A stretch of DNA of 64,000 nt from Actinomycetes bacterium (GTDB taxonomy: Bacteria > Actinomycetota > Acidimicrobiia > Acidimicrobiales > Palsa-688): contig JAJZIY010000002.1 in assembly GCA_021828475.1 (NCBI GenBank), forward strand, positions 97,793 through 161,792. Direction: 5' to 3'. Below, piece after piece: positions 36,406-45,978 of the stretch. Both the position numbers and the translations under genes were made by a program. Positions within the stretch are counted from its first letter, which is position 1. Each line of letters starts with the position of its first letter. The notes below the pieces were generated by a model. That model saw only the letters and a program-made list of their open reading frames with translations, did no database searches and was not told where the DNA came from.

Positions 36406-37562
36406 TACAGGACCTCGAGGCCGAGGATGCTGCGCCAACCGACCGGGTCGGTGACCCCCTCGGTGCACAGCAGGAGCACGCTTGCACCGGCGCCCGGGCC
36501 GCGGCCTTGTCCGTGGAGCGCCTCCAGGCCCGCCAGGGCGGCGGCGCCGGTCTCGCCCACCGCCAGGCCGAGGGCGGCCAGTTCCCTCACGGCCCGGCGT
36601 GCGTCGTCGTCGGTGACAGCCACCAGGGTCGAGAGCCCCGTCGCCAGGAGCGGCCACGCCACCTGGGAGGGGGTGGCGCAGTTGAGCCCGGCCATGATCG
36701 AGTGGTGGGGCCCGGGCACGCTCACCATCCGCCCGGCCTCGACCGAGGCCATGACGCAGTTGGCGTCGACCGGCTCGACACCCACCACGCTCGGGCCGTC
36801 GGCCCCGCGGCGGAAGTGGTTTACGGCCGCGGCCGCCAGGGCGCCCACGCCCACGGGGACCACTACCACGTCCCCGGCGGCCAGCGGGCTGGCCAGGTCG
36901 TCGAGGCGGTCGGCGATCTCCCAGAACATCGTCGAGTACCCCTCGATCACCCAGCGGGGCACCTGCTCGTAGCCGGGCCAGCTGGTGTCGGAGATCACGA
37001 GGCAGGACGGCCCGGCCTCCTGTGCCGACCGGGCCACCGCGTCGTCGTAGCTCCCTGCCACGACCTCGACGCCGGCTCCCTCCGACGCGAGGGCGTCGAC
37101 ACGGGCCTGCGCCGTGCCCTCGGGTACGAAGATCCGCGAGGCGAAGCCGAGCAGGCGGGCCATGTGGGCCACCGCGCGCCCGTGGTTGCCGTCGGTGGCC
37201 GCTGCGAAGGTGAAGGGGCGCAAGCCGGCGAGCAGGCCGGCCAGCTCGTCGATGTCGGCCCAGGGACCAGGCTCGGTGCCCAGGTGCTCCGTCAAGGCCC
37301 GGTAGCAGGCCCAGGAGGCACCCAGCAGCTTGAACGAGGGCAGCCCGAAGCGCGACGTCTCCTCTTTCAGCAGGACCCGGCGCACCCCCGCTTTCTCGGC
37401 CAGGGCCGGCGCGCTGAGCAGCCGGCTGGGTGCGTACTCCGGCAGCTTGCGGTGCAGCTCCTGAGGTGCCCTGCCGTACGGGGACCATACGGGCACCGTC
37501 CCGGCCCCGGGGTTGGCCACGGCGTGCGCCGTGAGATGTACGGGCGTGCTCAAGGCTGCCAC
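36405..37562 (-). CDS. dpaL: Diaminopropionate ammonia-lyase-like PLP enzyme (YgeX/DpaL)
   Basis: A 385-residue fold-type II PLP enzyme. It has [20 protein letters not shown] with Lys78, [57 protein letters not shown] and the Gly loop [15 protein letters not shown]. These stretches match diaminopropionate ammonia-lyase better than threonine dehydratase. It would turn 2,3-diaminopropionate into pyruvate and two ammonia. In E. coli ygeX sits with xdh, hyuA and ssnA genes, as here. The start is GTG 37562 or TTG 37553, the latter making a 4-nt overlap with the LLM gene stop. Confidence 0.85.
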   Translation of the reverse strand: MAALSTPVHLTAHAVANPGAGTVPVWSPYGRAPQELHRKLPEYAPSRLLSAPALAEKAGVRRVLLKEETSRFGLPSFKLLGASWACYRALTEHLGTEPGPWADIDELAGLLAGLRPFTFAAATDGNHGRAVAHMARLLGFASRIFVPEGTAQARVDALASEGAGVEVVAGSYDDAVARSAQEAGPSCLVISDTSWPGYEQVPRWVIEGYSTMFWEIADRLDDLASPLAAGDVVVVPVGVGALAAAAVNHFRRGADGPSVVGVEPVDANCVMASVEAGRMVSVPGPHHSIMAGLNCATPSQVAWPLLATGLSTLVAVTDDDARRAVRELAALGLAVGETGAAALAGLEALHGQGRGPGAGASVLLLCTEGVTDPVGWRSILGLEVL

Positions 37563-38545
37563 CCGGCGAAGGCGTCGATCATGGCCTTCACGTCTCCCAG
37601 GGGGTAGAGGACAGGACATGTGCAGCCGTGGGCCATGTAGTCGGCCACCCTGGCCCTTACCTGGTCAGGCGTCCCGGCCGCTGTGAGCATCCGCACCACC
37701 TCGTCCGGGACCAGCTTGGAGGCGGCTTCGACCTGCTCGTGGGTGGCGGGCCAGGTGAGCACCTCGCCCACGGCGTCGAGGAGCGACCTCGGCACGCCCG
37801 ACGCGGCCATGATGTGGGGCTGCTGGCCCAGGTACTGGGTGACCATGAGCCGGGCCATGTCGAGGGCGGTGGCCTCGTCCTCGTGCACCGAGCACACCAC
37901 GAGCTGGGGGCGGTCGATGTCCGCTAGGCGGCGGCCGGAGCGGTCGAGGCCGGCTTGGAGGTGCTCCATGGCCCTGTCGTTGTAGTCGGGGGACACGAGG
38001 TAGTTGAGCACGACCCCGTCGGCTATCTCACCGGCCAGCTCGAGCATCTGCATGCCCGTCGCCCCGATGTAGACGGGCACCTGCTTGGGCCGGCGCTCCT
38101 GGTACACGTAGTCGAGCTCGACCCCGTCGAGGTGCACCCAGTAGCCGTCGAAAGTGACGGTCTCGTTGTTGAGCAGCGCCCGCACGGCGGTCACCACCTC
38201 GCGCATCACCGTCAGCGGCCGGGCCCTGTCGATGCCGACCTTGCGGGCCAACGGGTCCCACCAGGCGCCGAGCCCCATGAGCACCCGGCCAGGGGCCAGG
38301 TCGTCGAGGGTCGAGAAGGTCGCCGCCAGCCGCGCCGGGTTGCGCGACCAGCAGTCGGCCACCCCCGAGCCCACCTTCAAGAGCCGGGTCACGGCGGCGT
38401 AGGCGGCCAGGGGCACCGTCGCCTCGCGCACCAGGCGGGACTCCGCCTGCCATACGGCGTCGAAACCCCTGGCTTCGGCGTAGGCGGCGAACTCCATGCC
38501 GTCACGGATGCTGTGGGCGTCCTGGAGGTAGAGGGCGGCGGGCAT
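37550..38545 (-). CDS. LLM-class flavin/F420-dependent oxidoreductase
   Basis: The 331-residue protein is a luciferase-like TIM barrel: [60 protein letters not shown] and [20 protein letters not shown]. The last is typical of F420-dependent Mer-like members. The pyrimidine oxygenase RutA belongs to the same superfamily, so ring oxygenation is one possibility, hydride transfer to F420 another. It lies between a molybdenum hydroxylase and the ammonia-lyase within the operon, 2 nt from the upstream gene, with AAAGGAG before ATG 38545. I know of no equivalent in the E. coli cluster. Confidence 0.88.
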   Translation of the reverse strand: MPAALYLQDAHSIRDGMEFAAYAEARGFDAVWQAESRLVREATVPLAAYAAVTRLLKVGSGVADCWSRNPARLAATFSTLDDLAPGRVLMGLGAWWDPLARKVGIDRARPLTVMREVVTAVRALLNNETVTFDGYWVHLDGVELDYVYQERRPKQVPVYIGATGMQMLELAGEIADGVVLNYLVSPDYNDRAMEHLQAGLDRSGRRLADIDRPQLVVCSVHEDEATALDMARLMVTQYLGQQPHIMAASGVPRSLLDAVGEVLTWPATHEQVEAASKLVPDEVVRMLTAAGTPDQVRARVADYMAHGCTCPVLYPLGDVKAMIDAFAGWQP

Positions 38546-38547
38546 CT

Positions 38548-41118
38548 TCAGCTCCTTTCGGCCTTCATGGGCAAGGTGTCACGCCACTGGCCGTCCGCTG
38601 CGTGGAGGGCGGCGGCCACTGCGCCTGCTGTGGGAACGAGCCCGATCTCGCCAACACCTTTTATCCCGTAGGGCGAGCGGGGTTGGGGCACCTCGACCAG
38701 CACGACCTCGATGGGGGGCACGTCCTTGGCCCGCAGGACGCCGAGCGCCCTCAAGGTCATCTTGGTCGGGAAACCCCGTTCGTCACTGGGGAACTCCTCG
38801 GTGAGGGCATAGCCGAGGCCCATGTGCACCGCCCCCTCGACCTGGCCCTCGCACAGCGTGGGGTTGACGGCCCGGCCGACGTCGTGGGCGGCGACCACCC
38901 TCTCGATCCTGCCGGTGCCGGGCTCCGCCACCACCAGCTGGGCGGCGTACCCGAAGGCAGAGTGGATCACCGGCTTGTCCACCTGCCCGATGTGCTGGGT
39001 CCAGTCCACCCGGTGCTCGCCGTAGTAGTCGACCTCCGGCCGGCACCCGCCGGCCAGGGCGGCACGGCAGGCGTCACGGACGGCCCCGGCGCCCATCAGG
39101 GTCCCGCGGCTGCCGGTGGTCTGGCCCTGGCCGAGCTCCCGGCTGGTGTCCACCATCACCACCACCCGTTCGGCGTCTATACCGAGCTCCTCCACCGCCA
39201 CCTGGCGGGCCACGGTGTGGACACCCTGGCCCATCTCCGTCCAGCCGTGGCGGACCTCGACCCGCCCGTCGGGACGGAAACGAACGACGGCCTTGCTGAT
39301 CTCCAGGAACCCGTTGCCCAGTCCCGAGTTCTTCAGGGCAAGGCCGATCCCGACCGCCTTGCCGGCGGCCATGGCGGCCTCGTAGGGCGCCCGCAGCTCG
39401 TCGAGGCACTTCTCGGCCCCGGCACAGCCCTCGTCCATCTCCTGGCCGGGGCCCCAGACGTCACCGGGGTGGAACACGTTGCGCTTGCGCATCTCCCAGC
39501 CCGTCAGGCCAGCCTTGTCGGCCAGGCGGTCCATCACGCCCTCCATGGCGAACTGGGCCTGGTTGGCACCGAAACCACGGAACGCCCCGCAGACGGGGTT
39601 GTTGGTCCTCACGGCAACCGACTCGACGTCGACGGCCGGGATGCGGTAGGGCCCGGTGGCGTGACCGGCCGCCCGCTCCAGCACCTTCATGCCCACGCTC
39701 GCGTACGCTCCCGAGTCGCCCACCATGCGGGCCTTCACAGCCGTAAGGTGCCCCTCGGCGTCGCAGCCGGCCCAGTACTCGAGGCGGACAGGGTGGCGCT
39801 TGGGGTGCACCAGGAGGCTCTCCTCGCGCGACAGCGTGCACTTGACCGGGCGTCCCAGGAGCCACGCCGCCAGCGCCGTCTGGGCCTGGTTGGACATGTC
39901 CTCCTTGCCACCGAAAGCCCCCCCGTTGGAGACCAGCTCGACACTGACACGGTCCGCCCCCACCCCCAGGACCGCGGCCACCTGGTCCCGGTCGTCCCAG
40001 ATGCCCTGGCCTCCCGAGTACACGTGCAGGCCGCCGTCGGGGCGGGGTACGGCCAGGGTCGACTCCGGCTCGAGGAAGGCGTGCTCCACCCTCTGGGTCT
40101 GGAACACCTCGTGGACGGTGTGCGCGCTCTGCGCCAGTGCGGCGCCGACGTCGCCCCGCGAGTACACGCTGCGGGACAGGACATTGTCCTGCGTGCCCCA
40201 CACGGCGACCTCAGCCGACGCCATCGCAACGAGCGGGTCGGTGAGAGGCTCGAGGACCTCGTAGTCCACCTCGACCATGGCTGCGCCGGCGCGCGCCGCC
40301 CGGCGGCTCTCGGCGACAACGACGGCCAGCACGTCCCCTGCGTAGGAAGTGCGCCCCCCCTCGGGCACCAGGACCGGCCAGTCCTTGTCGATGATCCCTA
40401 CCCGCAGGTCCCCTGGCACGTCCGCCGCGCTGAACACGGCAACGACGCCCGGAGCCCCCAGCGCCGGCCCGGTGCGGATGCGCTTCACGTCGGCGCGGGC
40501 ATGGTCGGTCAGGCGCAGGGCGGCATGGAGCATGCCCGGCATGCGGATGTCGTCGATGTAGCCGCGGTCGCCAAGGGCCAGCTCCTGCGCCTCGTACTTG
40601 GCGCCACGGCTGCCGACTCCCGCCGACGGCGGCAGCCGGACCTCGCTGCCGGAAGCGAAGAGCTCGATGGCATCGAGCATCTTGACGTACCCGGTGCACC
40701 GGCACAGATGGGCCCCGAGGTGGCGCGCCATGTCGTCGCGTGCCAGGCCGGCACCCTTGCGGTCGACCTGGGCTTTGGCCCTCATCACTACGCCGGGTAT
40801 GCAGAACCCGCACTGTAGGCCGCCGCTGGCGGCGAAGGCGTTGGCCCAGCGCTCCCTCTCGGCGTCCTCGAGCCCCTCGAGAGTGGTGACCGCCCGGCCC
40901 TCCACCTTGGACAGGGGTGTCTGGCAGGCCACCTGTGCCTTGCCGTCGAGCAGCACGGTGCAGCAACCGCACTGGCCGCTCGGGGAGCAGCCGTCCTTCG
41001 CTGAGGTGACGTCGAGCTCCTCGCGCAACGCCGCGAGCAGGTGGGGATGGGCTGCGTCGACGGCGACCTCACGACCGTTGAGGCTGAAGTTCACCCGCGG
41101 TTGGACGACGGTGTTCAC
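38548..41118 (-). CDS. Fused molybdenum hydroxylase, Se-dependent xanthine dehydrogenase-like (XdhD type)
   Basis: The 856-residue protein fuses a 2Fe-2S domain (Cys44, Cys50, Cys53 and Cys65 in [11 protein letters not shown]...VAC, then [10 protein letters not shown] and [11 protein letters not shown]) to the molybdenum domains. In the latter [55 protein letters not shown] and the catalytic Glu in [17 protein letters not shown] are visible. Length, fusion order and the missing FAD domain fit the selenium-dependent xanthine dehydrogenase family. Whether selenium is used cannot be read. GTG 41118 overlaps the carbamoylase gene stop by 4 nt. Confidence 0.88.
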   Translation of the reverse strand: MNTVVQPRVNFSLNGREVAVDAAHPHLLAALREELDVTSAKDGCSPSGQCGCCTVLLDGKAQVACQTPLSKVEGRAVTTLEGLEDAERERWANAFAASGGLQCGFCIPGVVMRAKAQVDRKGAGLARDDMARHLGAHLCRCTGYVKMLDAIELFASGSEVRLPPSAGVGSRGAKYEAQELALGDRGYIDDIRMPGMLHAALRLTDHARADVKRIRTGPALGAPGVVAVFSAADVPGDLRVGIIDKDWPVLVPEGGRTSYAGDVLAVVVAESRRAARAGAAMVEVDYEVLEPLTDPLVAMASAEVAVWGTQDNVLSRSVYSRGDVGAALAQSAHTVHEVFQTQRVEHAFLEPESTLAVPRPDGGLHVYSGGQGIWDDRDQVAAVLGVGADRVSVELVSNGGAFGGKEDMSNQAQTALAAWLLGRPVKCTLSREESLLVHPKRHPVRLEYWAGCDAEGHLTAVKARMVGDSGAYASVGMKVLERAAGHATGPYRIPAVDVESVAVRTNNPVCGAFRGFGANQAQFAMEGVMDRLADKAGLTGWEMRKRNVFHPGDVWGPGQEMDEGCAGAEKCLDELRAPYEAAMAAGKAVGIGLALKNSGLGNGFLEISKAVVRFRPDGRVEVRHGWTEMGQGVHTVARQVAVEELGIDAERVVVMVDTSRELGQGQTTGSRGTLMGAGAVRDACRAALAGGCRPEVDYYGEHRVDWTQHIGQVDKPVIHSAFGYAAQLVVAEPGTGRIERVVAAHDVGRAVNPTLCEGQVEGAVHMGLGYALTEEFPSDERGFPTKMTLRALGVLRAKDVPPIEVVLVEVPQPRSPYGIKGVGEIGLVPTAGAVAAALHAADGQWRDTLPMKAERS

Positions 41119-42032
41119 GGCTGCACCCCCTTCTGGGCGGTTATACGCGTGTACAGCTCCGGGCGGCGGTACCGGTCGAAATCGAACAGAGTGCCCTTGT
41201 ACCGCTTGCACCATTCGAGGTCGCACGCAGCCGCAACCACCTCGTCGTCCTGGGTGTAGGCCTGAGCCACGACCTGGCCCGACGGGGCGACGATACAGCT
41301 CTGGCTCAGCGAGTCGACGCCCTCTTCGACGCCCCCCTTGGCCGCTGCCACCACCCAGGTGCCGTTCTGGTAGGCCCCCGCCTGCATGACCAGCTGGTTG
41401 TGGAAGCCGGCCAGCACGTCCTGGGACGGGTCCGGAGCGTAGTGGACGGGCGTGTTGTAGCCGCAACAGATGAGCTCGACGCCCTGGAGGCCCATGACCC
41501 GGTAGGTCTCGGGCCAGCGCCGGTCGTTGCAGATCATCATCCCCACCCGGGCGCCTAGGGCGTCCCACACGCCGAACTCGTCCGGGCCGGGCTCGAAGTA
41601 CCGGCGCTCCAGGTGCTGGAAAGGCCGCCACGGCTCGTTGCTGTCGTGCCCGGGTATGTGCACCTTGCGGAAGCGCGCCAGCCGGCGGCCGTCCTTGCCC
41701 ACCAGTACCTGGGTGTTGTAATGGTGCCCGTCGGGGGTCAGCTCGGCGTAGCCGAGGCAGAAGGCGACTCCCAACGATGCCGCCTCGTCGAAAAGGGCCT
41801 GGGTCTGTGGGCCGGGCATCTCGGTCTCGAACCAGGCGTCCACTGCCGCCTGGTCGTCTTCCCACCACCTGGGGAAAAAGGTGGTCAGCGCCAGCTCGGG
41901 GAACACCACCAGGTCGGCTCCCCTGGCGTGAGCGGCTCGTAGCAGCTTGGTGAGCCGGCCGACGACATGCGCCCTCGGCTCGTCCCGGGCGACCGGGCCC
42001 ATCTGGGCGGCGGCCACCGTCAGCTCTCTCAT
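41115..42032 (-). CDS. N-carbamoyl-D-amino acid hydrolase (nitrilase superfamily)
   Basis: The 305-residue enzyme has the Glu-Lys-Cys triad: Glu46 in VVFPELALTTFFPRW, Lys123 in RFRKVHIPG and Cys168 in MMICNDRRWPETYRVMG. The stretches FETEMPGP, PFQHLERRYFEPG and CCGYNTPVHY match Agrobacterium D-carbamoylase closely. It releases carbon dioxide and ammonia from N-carbamoyl-D-amino acids, which hydantoinases produce; a D-hydantoinase gene is at 53066. ATG 42032 follows GGGAGGCCTCCG. In this setting the natural substrate may be a ureido acid from purine ring opening. Confidence 0.9.
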   Translation of the reverse strand: MRELTVAAAQMGPVARDEPRAHVVGRLTKLLRAAHARGADLVVFPELALTTFFPRWWEDDQAAVDAWFETEMPGPQTQALFDEAASLGVAFCLGYAELTPDGHHYNTQVLVGKDGRRLARFRKVHIPGHDSNEPWRPFQHLERRYFEPGPDEFGVWDALGARVGMMICNDRRWPETYRVMGLQGVELICCGYNTPVHYAPDPSQDVLAGFHNQLVMQAGAYQNGTWVVAAAKGGVEEGVDSLSQSCIVAPSGQVVAQAYTQDDEVVAAACDLEWCKRYKGTLFDFDRYRRPELYTRITAQKGVQP

Positions 42033-42051
42033 CGGAGGCCTCCCTGCGGGC

Positions 42052-43341
42052 TCATCGGGGGCTTCCCTGCCCGGGCGCCGGCTCTGGGATCCGGTCCTCC
42101 TCGGCCAGGCGGACCAGGGTGTGCAGCAGGACATTGGCCCCTGCCACCAGGTGCTCGGGCTCGGTGTGCTCGGCCGGGTTGTGGCTCACCCCGCCGACAC
42201 TCGGCACGAAGACCATGCCAGCCGGGCAGACACGGGCCAGCATCTGGGCATCGTGGCCGGCGCCGGCAGGCAGGCGGCGGGCCTCGTGACCGAAACCGGC
42301 CGCCGTGGCCTCGACCAGGGCGATTATCCGGGGGTCGAACTCGACCGGCTCGAAGCGTGCCAGCCGGCGCGTGCTCACGCTCACCCCCTCGGAGCGCGCC
42401 ACCTCCTCGACATGTTGCGCCAGCTGCTTTTCGGCCGCCTGGAGCACCTGCTCGTCGGTGTTGCGCAGGTCCACCGTCATCGTGGCCCGGGCCGCCACCA
42501 CGTTGACGAGGTCGGGGTGCAGGTCGAAGCGGCCCACCGTGCCCACCTGCGGGGGCCCGATCTCGCTCACGAGCCGGCGCACGAAGGCGGCAGTCGCTGC
42601 AGCCGCGTAGCCGGCGTCGTGGCGGTAGGCCATGGGAGTCGTCCCGGCGTGGTTGGCCTGGCCCTCGAAGGTGAGCTCCTGCCACGAGATGCCCTGGATC
42701 CCCGTCACGGCACCGATCACCTCGCCCGCCCGGTCCAGGACCGGTCCCTGCTCGATGTGCAGCTCTACGTAGGCATGGGGCACGAGCCCGGGGCACGGCG
42801 CCGGGCCCAGGTAGCCGATGCGGGCCAGCTCGTCGCCCAACCGGGCGCCGTCTATGGAGACGATGTCGTGGGCCGTCTCCACGCCCATGCCGCCGGCGTA
42901 GACCAGGCTGCCGAGCATGTCCGGGGCGAAACGGGCACCCTCCTCGTCGGTGAAGAAGCCCACCGCCAGTGGCCGGCGAGTGGTCAGGCCGGCATCGTTG
43001 AGGGTCTCCATCACCTCGAGCCCGGCAAGGACTCCCAGGTTGCCGTCGTAGGCCCCGCCCGTGGCCACCGTGTCGACGTGGGACCCGCACATGACGGCGG
43101 GACCGGGCCCCCGCCCCTTGCGGGTGGCGACCACGTTGCCGATCGCGTCGACGGTCACGTCCAGGCCCGCGTCGCGCATCCACATCACGACCAGGTCGCG
43201 TCCGGCCCGGTCCTCGTCAGACAGAGCCAGGCGGGCACAGCCACCGTCCGGGGTGGCGCCGATCTCGGCCAGGTCCCTCAGCCGTCGGAGGAGACGGTCA
43301 CCGTCCACCCTCAGTGACGACCACACGGTGGCAGTGCTCAT
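42052..43341 (-). CDS. M20-family hydantoinase/carbamoylase amidase (allantoate amidohydrolase/L-carbamoylase type)
   Basis: The 429-residue metalloenzyme has His88, Asp99 and Glu134 in CGSHVDTVATGGAYDGNLGV and FFTDEEGARF, HIEQGPVLDRAGEVIGAVTG, a dimerisation domain (ELTFEGQANHAGTTPMAYRH) and the closing metal ligand in SHNPAEHTEPEHLVAGANVL. The family includes allantoate amidohydrolase, ureidoglycolate hydrolase, beta-ureidopropionase and N-carbamoyl-L-amino acid hydrolase; which one cannot be decided. It is not the YgeY type of the E. coli cluster. GTG 43347 is an alternative start. Confidence 0.88.
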   Translation of the reverse strand: MSTATVWSSLRVDGDRLLRRLRDLAEIGATPDGGCARLALSDEDRAGRDLVVMWMRDAGLDVTVDAIGNVVATRKGRGPGPAVMCGSHVDTVATGGAYDGNLGVLAGLEVMETLNDAGLTTRRPLAVGFFTDEEGARFAPDMLGSLVYAGGMGVETAHDIVSIDGARLGDELARIGYLGPAPCPGLVPHAYVELHIEQGPVLDRAGEVIGAVTGIQGISWQELTFEGQANHAGTTPMAYRHDAGYAAAATAAFVRRLVSEIGPPQVGTVGRFDLHPDLVNVVAARATMTVDLRNTDEQVLQAAEKQLAQHVEEVARSEGVSVSTRRLARFEPVEFDPRIIALVEATAAGFGHEARRLPAGAGHDAQMLARVCPAGMVFVPSVGGVSHNPAEHTEPEHLVAGANVLLHTLVRLAEEDRIPEPAPGQGSPR

Positions 43342-43372
43342 GTCCACAGGATCACGACCATTGGAGCCCCTG

Positions 43373-44404
43373 TCAACCGACCAGTTGTGCCCGGCTGCCC
43401 TCCCACCGGTCGAGCTCGTCCAAGAGCTCGGCCCGGCGGGCGGGGCCGACGAAGGCGGCCATGATCGCGTTGCGCGCCAACTGCGCGAGGGCCGCCCGGT
43501 CGAGGCCGAAGGTTGCGGCCACGCGGGCGTAGTTTTCTCCGATGTAGCCGCCGAAATATGCCGGGTCGTCGGAGTTGACGGTTACATGAAGGCCGGCGCT
43601 CAGCATGGCGGCGACCGGGTGCCCCGACAGGGTCGCGAAGCCACCCAGCACCACGTTGGACAGGGGGCACACCGTGAGAGGGGTGCCCTCGTCGCGGAGC
43701 CTGTCGACCAACGCCGGGTCCTCCATGCTCCTTACCCCGTGGTCGACACGTTGGACCCGCAGCACGTCGAGGGCCTCCCAGACGTAGCTCGCAGGGCCCT
43801 CCTCCCCAGCGTGGGCCACGCCGTGCAGGCCGCTGGCGCGGGCCAGGTCGAAGAGCGCGGCGAACCTGGCAGGCGGGTTGCCCACCTCGGCCGAGTCGAG
43901 GCCTACGGCCACGATGGGCGCGTCGGAGCCCAGCAGGCCCGACAGCATCGACATCGCCTCCTCGAGCGGGCGGTCGCGCAGGAAATTCGGTATCAACGCG
44001 CTGCTGACACCGAAGTCCCGTTGGCTGGCGCGGGCAGCTTCGCCCAGCCCGGCCAGGACGACCTCCAGCGGTACCCCGCGAGCGGTGTGGGCTTGGGGGT
44101 CGAAGAAGATCTCGACATGGCGGAGCCCCTCGGACCGGGCCCTGGCCAGGTAGGCCCGGGTGAGGTCGTAGAAGTCGGCCTCGCTGACGAGGACCGCCAT
44201 GTTGTCGTAGTAGAGCGCCAGGAAATCGGACAGGCTGGAGAACTTGTACCTGGACCTCAGCTCGTCAACGTCGCTGTAGCGCATCGGTACCCGGTTGCGC
44301 TCCGCCAGGTGGAAGATCAGCTCCGGCTCGAGGGTCCCCTCGATGTGCAGGTGGAGCTCGGCCTTGGGCAGGAGGGAGAGGTCGGGTGCGGCGGCGGCGG
44401 TCAT
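43373..44404 (-). CDS. Adenine/adenosine deaminase family, adenine deaminase type
   Basis: The 343-residue enzyme begins LPKAELHLHIEGTLEPELIF with metal ligands His18 and His20, and has YKFSSLSDFLALYYDNMAVL, VEIFFDPQAHTARGVPLEVV, the catalytic HAGEEG and the SDDPAYFGGYIGENY ending. HIEGTLEPEL with the IFFDPQ.HT stretch points to adenine deaminase (Aah1-like) rather than adenosine deaminase. It would convert adenine to hypoxanthine for the molybdenum hydroxylases. ATG 44404 overlaps the ATPase gene stop by 4 nt, linking import and deamination. Confidence 0.9.
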   Translation of the reverse strand: MTAAAAPDLSLLPKAELHLHIEGTLEPELIFHLAERNRVPMRYSDVDELRSRYKFSSLSDFLALYYDNMAVLVSEADFYDLTRAYLARARSEGLRHVEIFFDPQAHTARGVPLEVVLAGLGEAARASQRDFGVSSALIPNFLRDRPLEEAMSMLSGLLGSDAPIVAVGLDSAEVGNPPARFAALFDLARASGLHGVAHAGEEGPASYVWEALDVLRVQRVDHGVRSMEDPALVDRLRDEGTPLTVCPLSNVVLGGFATLSGHPVAAMLSAGLHVTVNSDDPAYFGGYIGENYARVAATFGLDRAALAQLARNAIMAAFVGPARRAELLDELDRWEGSRAQLVG

Positions 44405-45978
44405 ACTTCGAGCGGCTCCCTGTCGGGTTGACCGTCCTCGGGGTGACCACCGGCCATGCGCATCGCGATCTCCTCGAGGCTCCCGCGGTCGGCGACCTCC
44501 GAGAGACGACCTTCGTACATTACGGCGATACGGTCGTTCAAGGCCATGACCTCGCCGAGATCCTCGCTCAACAGCAGGACGGCGGCCCCGGAGGCGGCGG
44601 CTTCGAGCAGGTAGGAGTGCACCATTGCCACAGCAGCGACATCCAGCCCGCGCGTGGGTGAGGCCGCGACCAGGACCTTGAGGTCGCCGGCGAACTCGCG
44701 GGCTATGACAACCTTTTGCACGTTGCCGCCGGAGAGGTGGGCCGCCTGCGTCTCGGGGGCGGCGGCCCTGATGTCGAACTCGGCAATGGCCTTCTGCGCA
44801 CCCTCCCGCATACGCCGCAGGCGCAGCAGGGGCCCGAACGAGGTGCGGCGGAACGAACGCAGCTCGAGGTTCATCGCCACCGAGAGGTTTGGGGACACGC
44901 CGGTGCCAAGGCGGTCTTCCGGTATGTAACGGACGCCCGCGGCAAACGCCGACCTCGGGTCCCCTCCCTTCAGGACGGCGGCCCCGACCCGGACCTCGCC
45001 CTTGGTCGGTGGGCGTACACCGGCGATCGTCTCGGCAAGCTCGCGCTGACCGTTGCCGGCGACACCGGCGACCGCCACGACCTCACCCGCTCGGACCTGG
45101 AGCGACACCCCCTTGAGGGCCGGGAAACCCCTGTCGCCCTCGGCCCACAGCCCGGAGATGTCGAGCAGCACCTCGCCCCTGGCCCGCTCTCGGGCCGGCG
45201 TGCGCGGGCCCTCCAGCTCGCGGCCCACCATGAGGGTGGCCAGCGAGCGGGGAGTCACGTCCTTGGCTCGCACGGTGCCCACGTTGCGGCCCCCGCGCAG
45301 GACCGTGACCCGGTCCGAGACGGCCTTGACCTCGTTGAGCTTGTGGGAGATGAAGATCACCGTCCTGCCTTCGCCGGCGATGTCACGCAGCGTGACGAAG
45401 AGACCGTCGGCCTCCTCCGGCGTGAGCACCGCCGTGGGCTCGTCGAGGATGAGGACGCGCGCGTCCTGGTACAGCGCCTTCAGGATCTCGACACGCTGCT
45501 GCTCGCCGACCGAGAGCTGCCAGACGCGCGCACGCGGGTCGACGGGTAGGCGGTAACGCTCGCCCAGCCGGCGTACCTGGCTGTCCACCGCGTCCGGGTG
45601 GATGCGGAAACGCCGGCCGGCCCCCCTGCGGTCACCCAGCACCAGGTTTTCGGCCACGGTGAACCGGCCCACCAGGTGGAAATGCTGGTGGACCATGCAG
45701 ACGCCGGCGTCGATGGCATCGCGCGGCGAGCCGAAGGCCGCCGGGCGGCCCAGCACCGAGATCTCACCCTCGTCGGCACGGTAGAGGCCGGACAGCACCT
45801 GGCAGAGGGTGGTCTTGCCTGCGCCGTTCTCGCCGAGCAACGCGTGCACCTCCCCTGGTGACGCTTCGAAGTCGACGTGGTCGTTGGCGACAACGCCAGG
45901 GAAGCGCTTGGTGATACCTCGCATCACGACGGCCGGGCCGGCTGCGGGCACCGACGGGCCGGTTGTAGGCACTGTCAC
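44401..45978 (-). CDS. Nucleoside-type ABC transporter ATPase with two domains
   Basis: The 525-residue protein has two ABC domains. The first has LLGENGAGKTTLCQVLSGL, VHQHFHLVGRFTVAENL, a signature LSVGEQQRVEI and LILDEPTAVLTPEE. The second has the degenerate Walker A GVAGNGQRELAETIAG, LSGGNVQKV and the Walker B-like LVAASPTRGLD, where the usual catalytic Glu is replaced. This is the pattern of BmpA/NupA-type nucleoside and simple sugar importers. GTG 45978 overlaps the permease gene by 4 nt. Confidence 0.93.
   Translation of the reverse strand: MTVPTTGPSVPAAGPAVVMRGITKRFPGVVANDHVDFEASPGEVHALLGENGAGKTTLCQVLSGLYRADEGEISVLGRPAAFGSPRDAIDAGVCMVHQHFHLVGRFTVAENLVLGDRRGAGRRFRIHPDAVDSQVRRLGERYRLPVDPRARVWQLSVGEQQRVEILKALYQDARVLILDEPTAVLTPEEADGLFVTLRDIAGEGRTVIFISHKLNEVKAVSDRVTVLRGGRNVGTVRAKDVTPRSLATLMVGRELEGPRTPARERARGEVLLDISGLWAEGDRGFPALKGVSLQVRAGEVVAVAGVAGNGQRELAETIAGVRPPTKGEVRVGAAVLKGGDPRSAFAAGVRYIPEDRLGTGVSPNLSVAMNLELRSFRRTSFGPLLRLRRMREGAQKAIAEFDIRAAAPETQAAHLSGGNVQKVVIAREFAGDLKVLVAASPTRGLDVAAVAMVHSYLLEAAASGAAVLLLSEDLGEVMALNDRIAVMYEGRLSEVADRGSLEEIAMRMAGGHPEDGQPDREPLEV

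Noticed and set aside
38602..40818. Plus-strand frame of 738 residues opposite the fused molybdenum hydroxylase
   Set aside because: His/Arg/Gly-rich shadow with no family features; the opposite strand has full domain motifs.
42052..43341. YgeY assignment for the M20 enzyme
   Set aside because: Its motifs (HIEQGPVLD, GQANHAGTTPM, SHNPAEHTEPEH) are those of the hydantoinase/carbamoylase amidase group.
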